Positions 8,493 through 15,790 of a stretch of DNA of 64,000 nt are shown here, piece by piece (the first letter of the stretch is position 1; the number at the start of each line of letters is the position of its first letter). This stretch comes from an uncultured bacterium (GTDB lineage: Bacteria; Verrucomicrobiota; Kiritimatiellia; RFP12; UBA1067): contig CACZAK010000009.1 of assembly GCA_902779075.1 (NCBI GenBank), positions 4,704 to 68,703 of the forward strand, written 5' to 3'. Under the pieces are notes generated by a model. It had not been told where the DNA came from. It did not search any database and saw nothing but the letters and a program-made list of their open reading frames with translations. The position numbers and the translations under genes were made by a program.

Positions 8493-9602
8493 ATGAAACT
8501 GGTTGAATTCATTCCACCGACGCCGCATCCGCTGTGGGAGTTGTGCCCCCAGATGGGGATTACGGATGTTATCGTGAAGGTTAATCCCGAGTTGACGGGG
8601 CTGCTCGATCCTTGGAGATACGAGACGCTCGCGTCTATCGTCTCGCGCCTCAAGTCCGCCGGGCTTAAGGTGGTGGGGCTTGAAGGCGATCCGTTTGACA
8701 TGACGCCGATTAAGGAGTTTGGGGAACGGGGAATTGGGAATGGGGAATTGGGAATTGGGAATGGGGAACGGGAAGAGGCGCTTGCGCACTATCGCGAGCT
8801 ATTGGAGTCGATGGGACGGTTGGGGATAAAGCTGTTATGCTATAATTTCATGGTTGGGAAGGGCTGGTCGCGTACCGGTGTGCGCGAAGGTCGCGGTGGA
8901 GCAAAGGCGACGTATTTCTCGCTGAAGGAAACCGAAAAGGAAAGGACTTCCGACATCGGACATCAGACATCCAGTACTGAAGTCCGAAGTCTGAAGTCCG
9001 AAGTCCTCATCCTCACCCACGAACAGGTGTGGGCGAACTACGAATACTTCATCAAGGCGGTGATGCCGACGGCGGAGAAGTGGGGCATACGCATGGGGCT
9101 CCATCCCGACGACCCTTGCCTCTCGTACCTTGGCGGCTACGCGCGCATATTCGGATCCATCGAGTCATACGACCGCGCATACTCTATTTATCCCTCGCCG
9201 TCCAACGCCGTCACCTTCTGCCAGGCGAACTTCAAGTTGATGGGTGTCGACCTCGCCGATACGGCGCGGCATTTTGGTAAGCGCATCGCCTTCATCCACA
9301 TACGCGATGTCGAGGGCGACAAGACCGACTTCACGGAGCTTTTCCACGACCAGGGTGACGTTGACCAGTTCGCACTCATGCGCGTTTACCGCGAGCTGGG
9401 GCTCGACGTTCCCGTGCGCGGCGACCACGTGCCCGAGATGGCATACGACCGTGTGCTTACGCCCGAAGGTACTCCCGGTTACTTCACCCTCGGCCGCCTC
9501 TTCGCGAATGGATACTTGAAGGCGTTGTTGCAGGGAACGTTTCCGTCTGCAAGTGGTCGGCATGGAGATCGTGCGTCGCAGGAAGTGATCAACGAACAGT
9601 AA
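8493..9602 (+). CDS. Mannonate dehydratase-like TIM-barrel enzyme (UxuA family)
   Basis: The 369-residue protein resembles D-mannonate dehydratase, which turns D-mannonate into 2-keto-3-deoxygluconate in hexuronate breakdown. Family landmarks are LLCYNFM (about 112), RMGLHPDDPC (about 197), FCQANFKLMG, IAFIHIRDVEGD and FTELFHDQGDVDQFALMRVYRELG. The His and Cys in HPDD, FCQ and FIHIRDV are the expected metal ligands. It starts 13 bp after the previous gene behind GAGAGGAAA. Two insertions relative to the family are coded by heptameric DNA arrays: residues GERGIGNGELGIGNGERE and a stretch around TSDIGHQTSSTEVRSLKSEV. Both fall in apparent loops. The exact substrate could be a related sugar acid. 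Confidence 0.78.
   Translation: MKLVEFIPPTPHPLWELCPQMGITDVIVKVNPELTGLLDPWRYETLASIVSRLKSAGLKVVGLEGDPFDMTPIKEFGERGIGNGELGIGNGEREEALAHYRELLESMGRLGIKLLCYNFMVGKGWSRTGVREGRGGAKATYFSLKETEKERTSDIGHQTSSTEVRSLKSEVLILTHEQVWANYEYFIKAVMPTAEKWGIRMGLHPDDPCLSYLGGYARIFGSIESYDRAYSIYPSPSNAVTFCQANFKLMGVDLADTARHFGKRIAFIHIRDVEGDKTDFTELFHDQGDVDQFALMRVYRELGLDVPVRGDHVPEMAYDRVLTPEGTPGYFTLGRLFANGYLKALLQGTFPSASGRHGDRASQEVINEQ
8721..8775 (+). repeat. Heptameric array inside the mannonate dehydratase-like gene
   Basis: About seven units of GGGAATT, GGGAATG and GGGGAAC types. The 7-bp unit is not a multiple of three, so loss or gain of one unit would shift the frame. Confidence 0.85.
8952..9006 (+). repeat. Two further heptameric arrays in the same gene
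   Basis: GACATCG, GACATCA and GACATCC run in tandem at 8952-8972. Then GAAGTCC, GAAGTCT, GAAGTCC and GAAGTCC follow at 8979-9006. Both have exact 7-bp periods. Confidence 0.88.
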
Positions 9603-9619
9603 AAGAGATGGAGGTGTAA

Positions 9620-10741
9620 ATGAAGAATTTGCTAGTTGTTTTTTCGGCTATTTTCATTCTGGCGGCGGCTGGTGTCGAAAAGGCGCCGGATGCCCTGAAG
9701 GTGGTGTTCTACTGCGACAGGGGCGTGGGCGTTGATCTTGTGGGACGGCTCATGGATGACTGTCCAGAGTTCATCGTTACGTTTGCGAACGGCAAGGAAA
9801 TCGGCGAGGGGGCGCTCGACGGCGCGGACATGGTTGTTCACTCCGGCGGCAGCGGCGAATCGCAGTTCTTCGGACTTGGCGAGAAGGGTGTTGCCGCAGA
9901 GCGCGAGTTCGTTAAAAAAGGCGGGTTGTACCACGGCACATGTGCCGGCGCGTTCCTTGTTTTGGAGGAGACGCGCCGCAAGCGCAACCAGATGGTTCCT
10001 TTCAAACCCGACGATCCAGAGCACTACCGGGGCGGCGCGACGGTCGAGCTCGACTTCACGGAGGCGGGACTCGCCGCAATGGGACAGAAGGGACCGCGCA
10101 TGGTCCGCTACCACGGCGGCCCCGCCATGATTCCGGGGAAACCGGTAGAAGGCGCGGACATGAAGGTGTTCGCGTACTATGGCAAGAAGATGGAGAAAAT
10201 CGAAAAGCCGGAGGCGGACGTCCGTGGCATGACGGGCAAGGCGGCCATCATCGCGGGGACGTTCGGGAAGGGCAAGATATTCATCTGTGGTCCTCATCCC
10301 GAAAGCGGCAAGAGCACGCAGGACATCTTCTACAAGGGACTTGAATGGCTCACCGGACGCAAACTGCATCCTTCGCCCAAGAAGCGCATCGCCGGCGCGC
10401 CCAACGTCTATGCGCCGATGGGATACAACACGCCGGAAGGTGCCCGCATGTTGCAGACGCTCTGGCACAGCGCAGACTACAACCGCGTACTTTCTCCTGC
10501 CAAGGGAGACGTCGCTCTGCTGATCGACCCGAAAAAGAAGACGTTCAAGGAACTCAAGGATTTCAAGGGCCCGGTCGTGGTTCTTTCAATCCATGCCGAT
10601 ACCCCTGCGGAAATCAAGGCATCCGAGCGGAAGGATTTGATCGTGGTATCGTCCGCCGCCGAAGCCACGGCAAAGCTGAAAGAATGCCTAGCGAAGCTGA
10701 AAGACGGTAAAAAGGATGACGGCAAGGCGGGTGGAAAGTAA
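9620..10741 (+). CDS. Exported glutamine-amidotransferase-like (BPL_N) protein
   Basis: The 373-residue protein has signal peptide MKNLLVVFSAIFILAAAG and a class I amidotransferase-like fold of the biotin-protein-ligase N-terminal (BPL_N) type. The nucleophile elbow is GTCAGAFL (Cys near residue 113), preceded by VVHSGGSGES. A histidine that could complete the site lies in CGPHPES. The last 100 residues are a separate, lower-complexity region ending in a Lys/Gly-rich tail. BPL_N proteins of PVC bacteria often occur with sugar-processing enzymes, and here the gene follows the mannonate dehydratase-like gene by 17 bp behind GGAGGTG, so the three are probably co-transcribed. Substrate unknown. 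Confidence 0.65.
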   Translation: MKNLLVVFSAIFILAAAGVEKAPDALKVVFYCDRGVGVDLVGRLMDDCPEFIVTFANGKEIGEGALDGADMVVHSGGSGESQFFGLGEKGVAAEREFVKKGGLYHGTCAGAFLVLEETRRKRNQMVPFKPDDPEHYRGGATVELDFTEAGLAAMGQKGPRMVRYHGGPAMIPGKPVEGADMKVFAYYGKKMEKIEKPEADVRGMTGKAAIIAGTFGKGKIFICGPHPESGKSTQDIFYKGLEWLTGRKLHPSPKKRIAGAPNVYAPMGYNTPEGARMLQTLWHSADYNRVLSPAKGDVALLIDPKKKTFKELKDFKGPVVVLSIHADTPAEIKASERKDLIVVSSAAEATAKLKECLAKLKDGKKDDGKAGGK

Positions 10742-10810
10742 CCGGAAGATTTGCCATAATCACGCAAAGGCAAGCAACTTCAGCCAAAAACCGCTGCGAC
10801 GTTTATGTTA

Positions 10811-10970
10811 AAACCTCAGTGAGGGGAGGTCGAGTTCTCAATGAGACTCAAAAATCCCCTTGGTGAGGGGAGATCGAAACCGAAGTAGGTCTCAAAAATC
10901 CCCCTAGCGCAGGGAGATTGAAACCGCCGTGGGTCTCAAAAATCCCCCCGTCCTAGGGAGAAGCGATTCC
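10811..10970. repeat. 44-bp tandem repeats with C4/G4 inverted arms
   Basis: CTCAAAAATCCCC recurs at 10847, 10891 and 10935, an exact 44-bp period. Each unit pairs CCCC with GGGG(A)GAT about 8 bases later, and two units continue into GAAACCG. A more decayed unit precedes them. The rest of 10971-11146 shows no gene. Confidence 0.8.
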
Positions 10971-11146
10971 CCTCCTGGTGGGAAGCGAAGTCCGCCTTGA
11001 GGCCCCTGAATCTTCAACCTCCTTGCTCAAAGCGCTCATACAAATGTCTTCATCGCAGAAAGAAATTTGAATTTGCCGTTAATGGGGGGAAATGCTCAAT
11101 AAGTTAGCGATAATGGTGTTTAAAGGGTAAATTCGCTTGCACAAAC

Positions 11147-11187
11147 TGTCGATTTTCTGTCACAAAAAGTGTGACAGAAAATCGACA
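11147..11187. other. Perfect 17-bp stem-loop in the gene-poor region
   Basis: TGTCGATTTTCTGTCAC (11147-11163) and GTGACAGAAAATCGACA (11171-11187) are perfect reverse complements around a 7-base loop. There is no T tract beyond four A/T bases. It could be a bidirectional transcription barrier, a small mobile palindrome or an operator. Confidence 0.8.
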
Positions 11188-11452
11188 AAATGTGCATAGC
11201 CGTTTTCGCCATATATCCAAATATACCGCATCTGATATCATTTTTACTTTGATATGACGTATATACTAGAAATTTGAAATACTTTCTGCGAAGGAAGGCC
11301 GTCTGCCGTAATCTTGGCGTCTTACCAGAGGGCTGTTCAATGTGGCCATAGTATTTGACGTTGGTGGAGCGGATGTAATTGTTCCGCGCCGTAATATCGC
11401 GGACACACCTCATTCCAAGTATATATCAATTGTACGCAGGACAGAGATAAAA

Positions 11453-11478
11453 GGTGGGGCGAGGCGTCCCGCCGAGCC
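11453..11478 (+). repeat. REP-like palindrome, GTGG type
   Basis: GGTGGGGCGAGGCG followed by TCCCGCCGAGCC. It is identical to 56677-56702 and 57951-57976 and the reverse complement of 3467-3492. Confidence 0.8.
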
Positions 11479-11715
11479 GTAGTGGGCTGGGATAGCTATA
11501 CCGATGGCCGCGTCTCCATTGGATGGAGGTTTACAGGTCGGTTGTAGGGGCGTTAGCGGTTGTCTTCAACGGACGAAAACGCCATTTTCCAGAACCCTTT
11601 GATATGTCACCAGCGTTTACGATGTGGCAAAATCGGTCAGACCTGTTTTGCCACTCGTGGATACACCCGACGACCATGCGCCTTGGGGTATAACGCAAAA
11701 GTTTAGGCTCCTACT

Positions 11716-11894
11716 ATGAGTGTGTCATTTTGGCACAGTTGGCACACTTCAATGCTGCGCACCGTCGAAGGTTTTGGTGCGCACCATTTGATGCTTTGCT
11801 GCGCACCATTTCATGCTCCGCTGCGCACCAAAGCAAATTCCGCTGTAAACCGGCCATTTCCCATGAGGTGAGTGTGTTAAAATGACACACTCAT
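11716..11894. repeat. 179-bp segment bounded by perfect 16-bp inverted repeats
   Basis: ATGAGTGTGTCATTTT (11716-11731) and AAAATGACACACTCAT (11879-11894) are perfect reverse complements. The interior carries several TGCGCACC direct repeats, and a further GACACACTC follows the right end. No coding frame is seen, and no target duplication. It may be a miniature element or a regulatory array. The region 11895-12215 holds nothing else I can support. Confidence 0.65.
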
Positions 11895-12215
11895 GACACA
11901 CTCAATTGAAAGTCCAAACGCGCGCGTTGCTTTCGCTATTGGGAGTTTCAGGGTTTCAGAGTTTTGGAGAATGAGTAAAATATTCTCATAAGTCGTTGCT
12001 CAAAAATAAGTTGAACACTAGAACCCGTTGCAAAACCTTTCTTACTTTCTCTGCGTTCTCAGCCTCTATGCGCCTCTGCGTGAACCTTTCTACTGAGGAT
12101 TGTGGTTTAGAATCCAATTTTTTTGAACATCGACTAAAGCCATCCGCAATTACTGCGCAGAAGTCGCTGACAACATGGGTACGAACTTTCTAGCCTGTGG
12201 CCAAAGGTTGCGATC

Positions 12216-12353
12216 GGGCGCATCTGCGTAATTCACCGCCGAGCCTTCTGATGATTGGAAACAACTATTTGAAACAACTTGCCTTTGGCGCACGGGCTAA
12301 CTCGCCCGTGCCCCAAATCCCAATACGAGTGGGTAAAAAACGGAGATGCGCCC
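12216..12353. mobile_element. 138-bp MITE-like element, copy A, with 9-bp target duplication
   Basis: The ends are inverted repeats: GGGCGCATCTGCG on the left and CGGAGATGCGCCC on the right. The 9-mer GTTGCGATC lies immediately outside both ends (12207-12215 and 12354-12362), as expected of a transposition target duplication. The interior includes GGAAACAACTATTTGAAAC. Two related copies occur at 23782 and 56884. It codes for no transposase, so mobility would need an enzyme supplied elsewhere. Confidence 0.82.
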
Positions 12354-12377
12354 GTTGCGATCATGGATGTTGTTTTT

Positions 12378-12408
12378 TTGCACAATGCGGAGGGAAATAT
12401 GGTATAAT
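12378..12408 (+). promoter_or_regulatory. Extended -10 promoter for the first DUF3990 gene
   Basis: TGGTATAAT with TATAAT at 12403-12408. A TTGCAC lies upstream at 12378-12383 with a long 19-bp spacer, so the extended -10 probably dominates. Confidence 0.6.
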
Positions 12409-12471
12409 GACGCCTCGTCAGCCGCCTAATTGGAAATGTCGGCTGAAGGAGGCAAGAAGGTAGAAAACGAT

Positions 12472-12921
12472 ATGCGGCTATACCATGGCTCTAAATCTGG
12501 CTTGACGGGGACAATCGCCCCCGTCAGCCGTGATGTCTGCGACTTCGGACGTGGCTTCTACATGGGCACGGAATCGAACGACGTGATTGTTGGCAAGATC
12601 GCCAATGACCGCATGGTTGTGGTGTTGGACTGGTTCTTTCAGGGATTCATTTCCGACATCGGACTTCTGGAGTCGCTTCAGGCGCTAAACCTCGGCGACC
12701 AGTACTGCGCAAAGACGGCGGAGGCGTGCGCACATGTGAGGATTGTCGGTGAAAAGTCGCTTTCGCCCAATGAACGCGAAATGCTGCGCGTCACATCCGA
12801 GAACCAGCGCAAACTCGCCGTAAGGATGGTGGATCGCATCAGCCTCCTCCATCGCCGCGATGGAATGAGCTTTCAGGAAATCATCGAGCGGGACACGGGG
12901 AGGGCGTGGGATGAACCTTGA
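12472..12921 (+). CDS. DUF3990 (ADP-ribosyltransferase fold) protein with internal deletion
   Basis: The 149-residue protein begins MRLYHGSKSG and has DFGRGFYMGTE, the N-terminal signature of DUF3990 (PF13151, ADP-ribosyl clan). It then jumps directly to NDVIVGKIANDRM, the C-terminal signature. Compared with the relative at 15787-16257, about 60 residues between these motifs are missing, although the frame is intact. The C-terminus carries an extra segment (residues about 95-149). The start is placed at ATG 12472; an in-frame ATG at 12430 overlaps a possible AAGGAGG ribosome site. It overlaps the next gene by 11 bp. By analogy with other DUF3990 modules it may be a toxin, but the deletion could have removed activity. 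Confidence 0.65.
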   Translation: MRLYHGSKSGLTGTIAPVSRDVCDFGRGFYMGTESNDVIVGKIANDRMVVVLDWFFQGFISDIGLLESLQALNLGDQYCAKTAEACAHVRIVGEKSLSPNEREMLRVTSENQRKLAVRMVDRISLLHRRDGMSFQEIIERDTGRAWDEP

Positions 12922-13345
12922 CATGTTCCAGATGCAGCAATGCGAGAACCAGGGGAGGCTCTTCGAGAGTCTTGACAGGCGTCCCATCGACGCGAAGGGG
13001 TTTATCAAGGCGTTCATGAACTCCCGGGCGGCGGCGGGGCTTGACTCGACCTTCGATCATTTCCAGTGGGCCGGCATTGAATACATCTATGAGGATGTCG
13101 TCGAGGAGTTCAACCTCCCGTCCGATCCGAACCCGCCGCGCTACAACACCGAGGCACTGTGGTACGGCGGTTACATCACGCGCTACTGGCACTATCTCAC
13201 GGGCGAAACCATGAAGCAGATATACGCCCAGTGCGACGAGAATCTTCTGCTCCAGTGCTACGGCTTCCACTCCGAAGCCAACGAAATGGCAATAGAGGAC
13301 ATCAAGGCAATAGCACAAAACAGGATCGGGGATAATATGGTATAA
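12911..13345 (+). CDS. Hypothetical partner of the DUF3990 gene
   Basis: The 144-residue, largely helical protein has no motif I can name with certainty. It contains WAGIEYIYEDVVEEF and LWYGGYITRYWHYLTGE and ends AIEDIKAIAQNRIGDNMV. It starts inside the previous gene, so the two are translationally coupled and probably act together, for example as toxin and antitoxin. Its stop codon overlaps the -10 box of the next gene. Confidence 0.6.
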   Translation: MNLDMFQMQQCENQGRLFESLDRRPIDAKGFIKAFMNSRAAAGLDSTFDHFQWAGIEYIYEDVVEEFNLPSDPNPPRYNTEALWYGGYITRYWHYLTGETMKQIYAQCDENLLLQCYGFHSEANEMAIEDIKAIAQNRIGDNMV

Positions 13346-13346
13346 T
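13338..13346 (+). promoter_or_regulatory. Extended -10 promoter overlapping a stop codon
   Basis: TGGTATAAT with TATAAT at 13341-13346. The TAA stop of the upstream gene (13343-13345) lies within the box. No good -35 is visible at normal spacing. Confidence 0.55.
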
Positions 13347-13376
13347 ACTTCCCGGTTTAGAAAGGAATTCTTGCCA

Positions 13377-14681
13377 ATGGCATGTACAACTCTTACATTG
13401 AAATTAGAGAACTACAAGGCGATAAGGGATGCCACAATCGCACTTGATGACATCACTGTACTTTCGGGAGTCAATGCATCTGGAAAAAGCACCATTGCGC
13501 ATGTATTCCAGGGTATAATAAACCTCAGTGCAACTTATACTGAGTGGGCTATTAAGTCTGCATGGTCAGACATTGCGCCGCTCGTGTGGGAAATGGCAAG
13601 TTTGGTAGGGCGCTTGTCGCAGGGAAATGGATATGAGGGGGGGGCTTCGAACAACTCCATCTTTGAAGACTTTGAGAATAATCTGCTCGCGCGGCCGTAC
13701 TCGGACACGATAAAGGCAGTGAGCGATACTTTATCAAAGATAGAAACTATGATCGCCGCTCGCAAAAATGATGAACGCGCTGCAAGGGCTTTAGATGTGT
13801 TTCTCAGGAATATATCAAAGAAAAGAGAGGTGACAACCGAGAACTATAATACGCATGTTACTGGTGTGTTGGCCACATCGCAGGCGAAATACGATGACTT
13901 GATTCGCCAGCGTGTTTATACGACATACAATATAGCATACCCTAAGGTGCGTAATTGGCTGGTTTCCCCAGGAATGATTTGCTTTTCGGAGGGCGCTACC
14001 ACTGTCTATCATACGGAAAAAGAACAATGGCGAGACGCTCGGCCGATGTCGGACTTGAAAGAAATCTATGGCGTAAAAAGAGCGATCTACATTGAATCTC
14101 CGTGGACAAGTATCCCTAAAGTACAAAAAGATGGTCGACTTGATATGCAAGATGGGTATTTTTATACTGTCGGAAAGTTGCGTAATCAACCAAAACCAAA
14201 ACTGTTTGACGTCTTAAATGGCCGCCTGGAAAACGAAGATGGACATTGGCAATATCTGCGTAAAGATGGTTTGCCGCCTATCGACCTTTCGATATGTGCG
14301 ACCGGCATGAAGGCGCTGTCCATCCTCGAGATTTTGCATGATGGCGGGTATTTGGACGACGACACGCTCTTGATCGTTGACGAGCCAGAAGCCCACTTGC
14401 ACCCGCAATGGGTATTTGAGTACGCCAAGATTCTCGTGGCTTTGAACCGCAAGTACCAAGTGCGCCTGCTCATTACCAGTCACAATCCCGACATGGTCAA
14501 CGCCATCAGGACAATAGCCGATGAAGAAGGCGTGGAGGGTTTGCGCTTTTATGTGTCGGAATCCGTTAATGACAGTCCATACGATTTCACCTATCGGGAT
14601 CTTGGGCGCGATATCGAACCGATCTTCGCGACTTTCAACAAGGCGCTTGACAGCATAGAGTCTTACCGGGGGCGCGCTTGA
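13377..14681 (+). CDS. AAA family ATPase (AAA_15/AAA_21, OLD-like head)
   Basis: The 434-residue protein has a SMC/ABC-type split ATPase head. Walker A is GVNASGKST (31-39); the signature and Walker B region is far downstream (LLIVDEPEAHLHPQ, Asp-Glu near 335-336), followed by a switch-like ITSHNPDMV. The middle 200 residues are helical and unlike named families. ATG 13377 is used; a TTG at 13371 is closer to the AAAGGAA ribosome site and remains possible. Such ATPases are the sensing half of many phage-defence pairs (OLD/Gabija-, PARIS- or Septu-like), working with a nuclease encoded next to them. The next gene starts within this stop codon (TGATG) and is a candidate effector. Confidence 0.8.
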   Translation: MACTTLTLKLENYKAIRDATIALDDITVLSGVNASGKSTIAHVFQGIINLSATYTEWAIKSAWSDIAPLVWEMASLVGRLSQGNGYEGGASNNSIFEDFENNLLARPYSDTIKAVSDTLSKIETMIAARKNDERAARALDVFLRNISKKREVTTENYNTHVTGVLATSQAKYDDLIRQRVYTTYNIAYPKVRNWLVSPGMICFSEGATTVYHTEKEQWRDARPMSDLKEIYGVKRAIYIESPWTSIPKVQKDGRLDMQDGYFYTVGKLRNQPKPKLFDVLNGRLENEDGHWQYLRKDGLPPIDLSICATGMKALSILEILHDGGYLDDDTLLIVDEPEAHLHPQWVFEYAKILVALNRKYQVRLLITSHNPDMVNAIRTIADEEGVEGLRFYVSESVNDSPYDFTYRDLGRDIEPIFATFNKALDSIESYRGRA

Positions 14682-15304
14682 TGCGTATTTTATCGGGACA
14701 GGGCGGCAGGATTTTCCTCACGGATGCGATTCATCCAGTATCCAATGAGTGCATTGGGTTGAGGGATGGAATGCAGAAGATGTTTGACGAAGGCATTTCC
14801 GCGCTTGACACCAATGAAGACCTCGACGAGATCGTGCGTGCTGTCGCACGGAATGACCTTGAACAGGAACGACCCGTCTGCAATGAAATCGCGGATTCGC
14901 TTTATGTGGTCAATGGCGACGCATGGTCGAACCGCATTGACGCCGAGGCCGGACAGCCCTTTACCAAATCTGTCGATTTGCTCGTGCCAGTTGAGGAGGA
15001 CGGCTCTTCGTCTATCCTGTTTGTCGAGGGCAAGTTGGGACTTGCACCTTGCGAACGGCGAAGCCGGTTGCGAAATCCGCGCTATGCCGATGTGGTGGAA
15101 AAATACTGCGAGACAAAGACAAAGGTTTGTCGAAAACATCCCGTCATGGTCTGTCGGACGATGAATCTGATCGTGCCAGCAGCCGTGCGTGAAGTGGCGC
15201 GGAACACATTCTCCCGTCGAAACATGACGAATCAAGTTTGCAGCATCATGCCAATTGACGCACGTGGATTCCTTTTCGGAATTGGAGTGCCAACCGTCAA
15301 CTAA
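14681..15304 (+). CDS. Hypothetical partner of the AAA ATPase, possible PD-(D/E)XK nuclease
   Basis: The 207-residue protein is not a family I recognise. The segment SVDLLVPVEEDG followed by ILFVEGKLG has the spacing of a PD-(D/E)XK core: an Asp (about 99) at the end of one strand and an E-x-K (about 116-118) on the next. The start overlaps the ATPase stop codon by one base, so the products are probably made in fixed ratio and work together. It does not resemble DUF4435 (AriB), TOPRIM or HNH effectors known from similar pairs. The nuclease assignment is inferred from this motif only. Confidence 0.55.
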   Translation: MRILSGQGGRIFLTDAIHPVSNECIGLRDGMQKMFDEGISALDTNEDLDEIVRAVARNDLEQERPVCNEIADSLYVVNGDAWSNRIDAEAGQPFTKSVDLLVPVEEDGSSSILFVEGKLGLAPCERRSRLRNPRYADVVEKYCETKTKVCRKHPVMVCRTMNLIVPAAVREVARNTFSRRNMTNQVCSIMPIDARGFLFGIGVPTVN

Positions 15305-15357
15305 AGAAAGAGGGAAAATTGAAATGAACGGGGTGTGTGCGCATCATTCTTTCATAC

Positions 15358-15387
15358 TTGTGCTACATGGGTCGAAAATGGTATAAT
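15358..15387 (+). promoter_or_regulatory. Promoter for the DUF3791/DUF3990 operon
   Basis: TTGTGC (15358-15363), an 18-bp spacer, then TATAAT (15382-15387). Transcription would start about 20 bp before the first small gene. Confidence 0.6.
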
Positions 15388-15413
15388 TGAAACCGTCTGA
15401 GGGAAGTGACTGA

Positions 15414-15557
15414 ATGAGCGACGAGGAAAAGAACAATCTCTTCTACGTCTGCTCCCTGATCGAGTACGTGGGGCGCAGGACGAAGAACCGTCGCGGCGAC
15501 GTGGTCGCCGCGATGGACGACGCTTGCCTCAAAAACAAGGCGGAGGTACTGCTGTGA
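15414..15557 (+). CDS. Small protein at the head of the DUF3791/DUF3990 operon
   Basis: A 47-codon frame beginning MSDEEKNNLFYVCSLIEY and ending DDACLKNKAEVLL. Its stop overlaps the GTG start of the next gene (GTGA), so it is translated in the operon. It may be a full small partner or the surviving N-terminal part of a longer antitoxin-like protein. I do not recognise the family. Confidence 0.5.
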   Translation: MSDEEKNNLFYVCSLIEYVGRRTKNRRGDVVAAMDDACLKNKAEVLL

Positions 15558-15790
15558 GCACAACTTCCATAACGAATAAGCGCGAATTGGAATTCGCCGT
15601 GTTCTGCATTGAAAACGTCGCTGCGGCTTGTGGAAAGTCGTCAGGCGATGTCTATCGGTCGTTGTCCGGCGAGAATGGCATCCTGCATCAATACATCGTG
15701 CCGAGTTATGATGTTCTTCACACGCAAGGGAAGGACTACATCGTCAACGACATCCGCGAGGTCATGGCGGAGAGAGGAGTCGTCGTATGA
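15554..15790 (+). CDS. DUF3791 protein (probable antitoxin-like partner)
   Basis: The 78-residue protein starts at GTG 15554, 7 bases after GGAGG and overlapping the previous stop. It matches DUF3791 (PF12668): LEFAVFCIENVAAACG, then ILHQYIVPSYDVLHTQGKDYIVNDI. DUF3791 genes commonly sit directly before DUF3990 genes, as here, where the next ATG overlaps its stop by 4 bp. The arrangement suggests that it binds or neutralises the DUF3990 product; this is inference. Confidence 0.8.
   Translation: MSTTSITNKRELEFAVFCIENVAAACGKSSGDVYRSLSGENGILHQYIVPSYDVLHTQGKDYIVNDIREVMAERGVVV

Noticed and set aside
6467..8701. A 744-codon minus-strand open frame opposite the HzsA-related gene
   Set aside because: No domain, biased Arg/Ala/Val composition, and the plus strand codes for a recognisable cytochrome with signal peptide and ribosome site.
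10811..10970. CRISPR array
   Set aside because: Only about three to four units with 44-bp period; the variable part is far too short for spacers and no cas gene is near.
11120..11413. A 97-codon minus-strand frame in the gene-poor region
   Set aside because: It covers the 17-bp stem-loop, has no ribosome site I can support and no recognised motif.
11996..12193. A 65-codon frame
   Set aside because: It contains a CTCTGCGTTCTC / GCGCCTCTGCGTG low-complexity stretch and has no start context.
12197..12463. An 88-codon frame before the first DUF3990 gene
   Set aside because: It reads straight through the 138-bp MITE; the similar peptide on the other copy is due to the shared repeat, not to a gene.
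13371..15304. PARIS, Gabija or Septu system
   Set aside because: The ATPase is of the same broad class, but the second gene shows no TOPRIM, UvrD helicase, DUF4435 or HNH signature.
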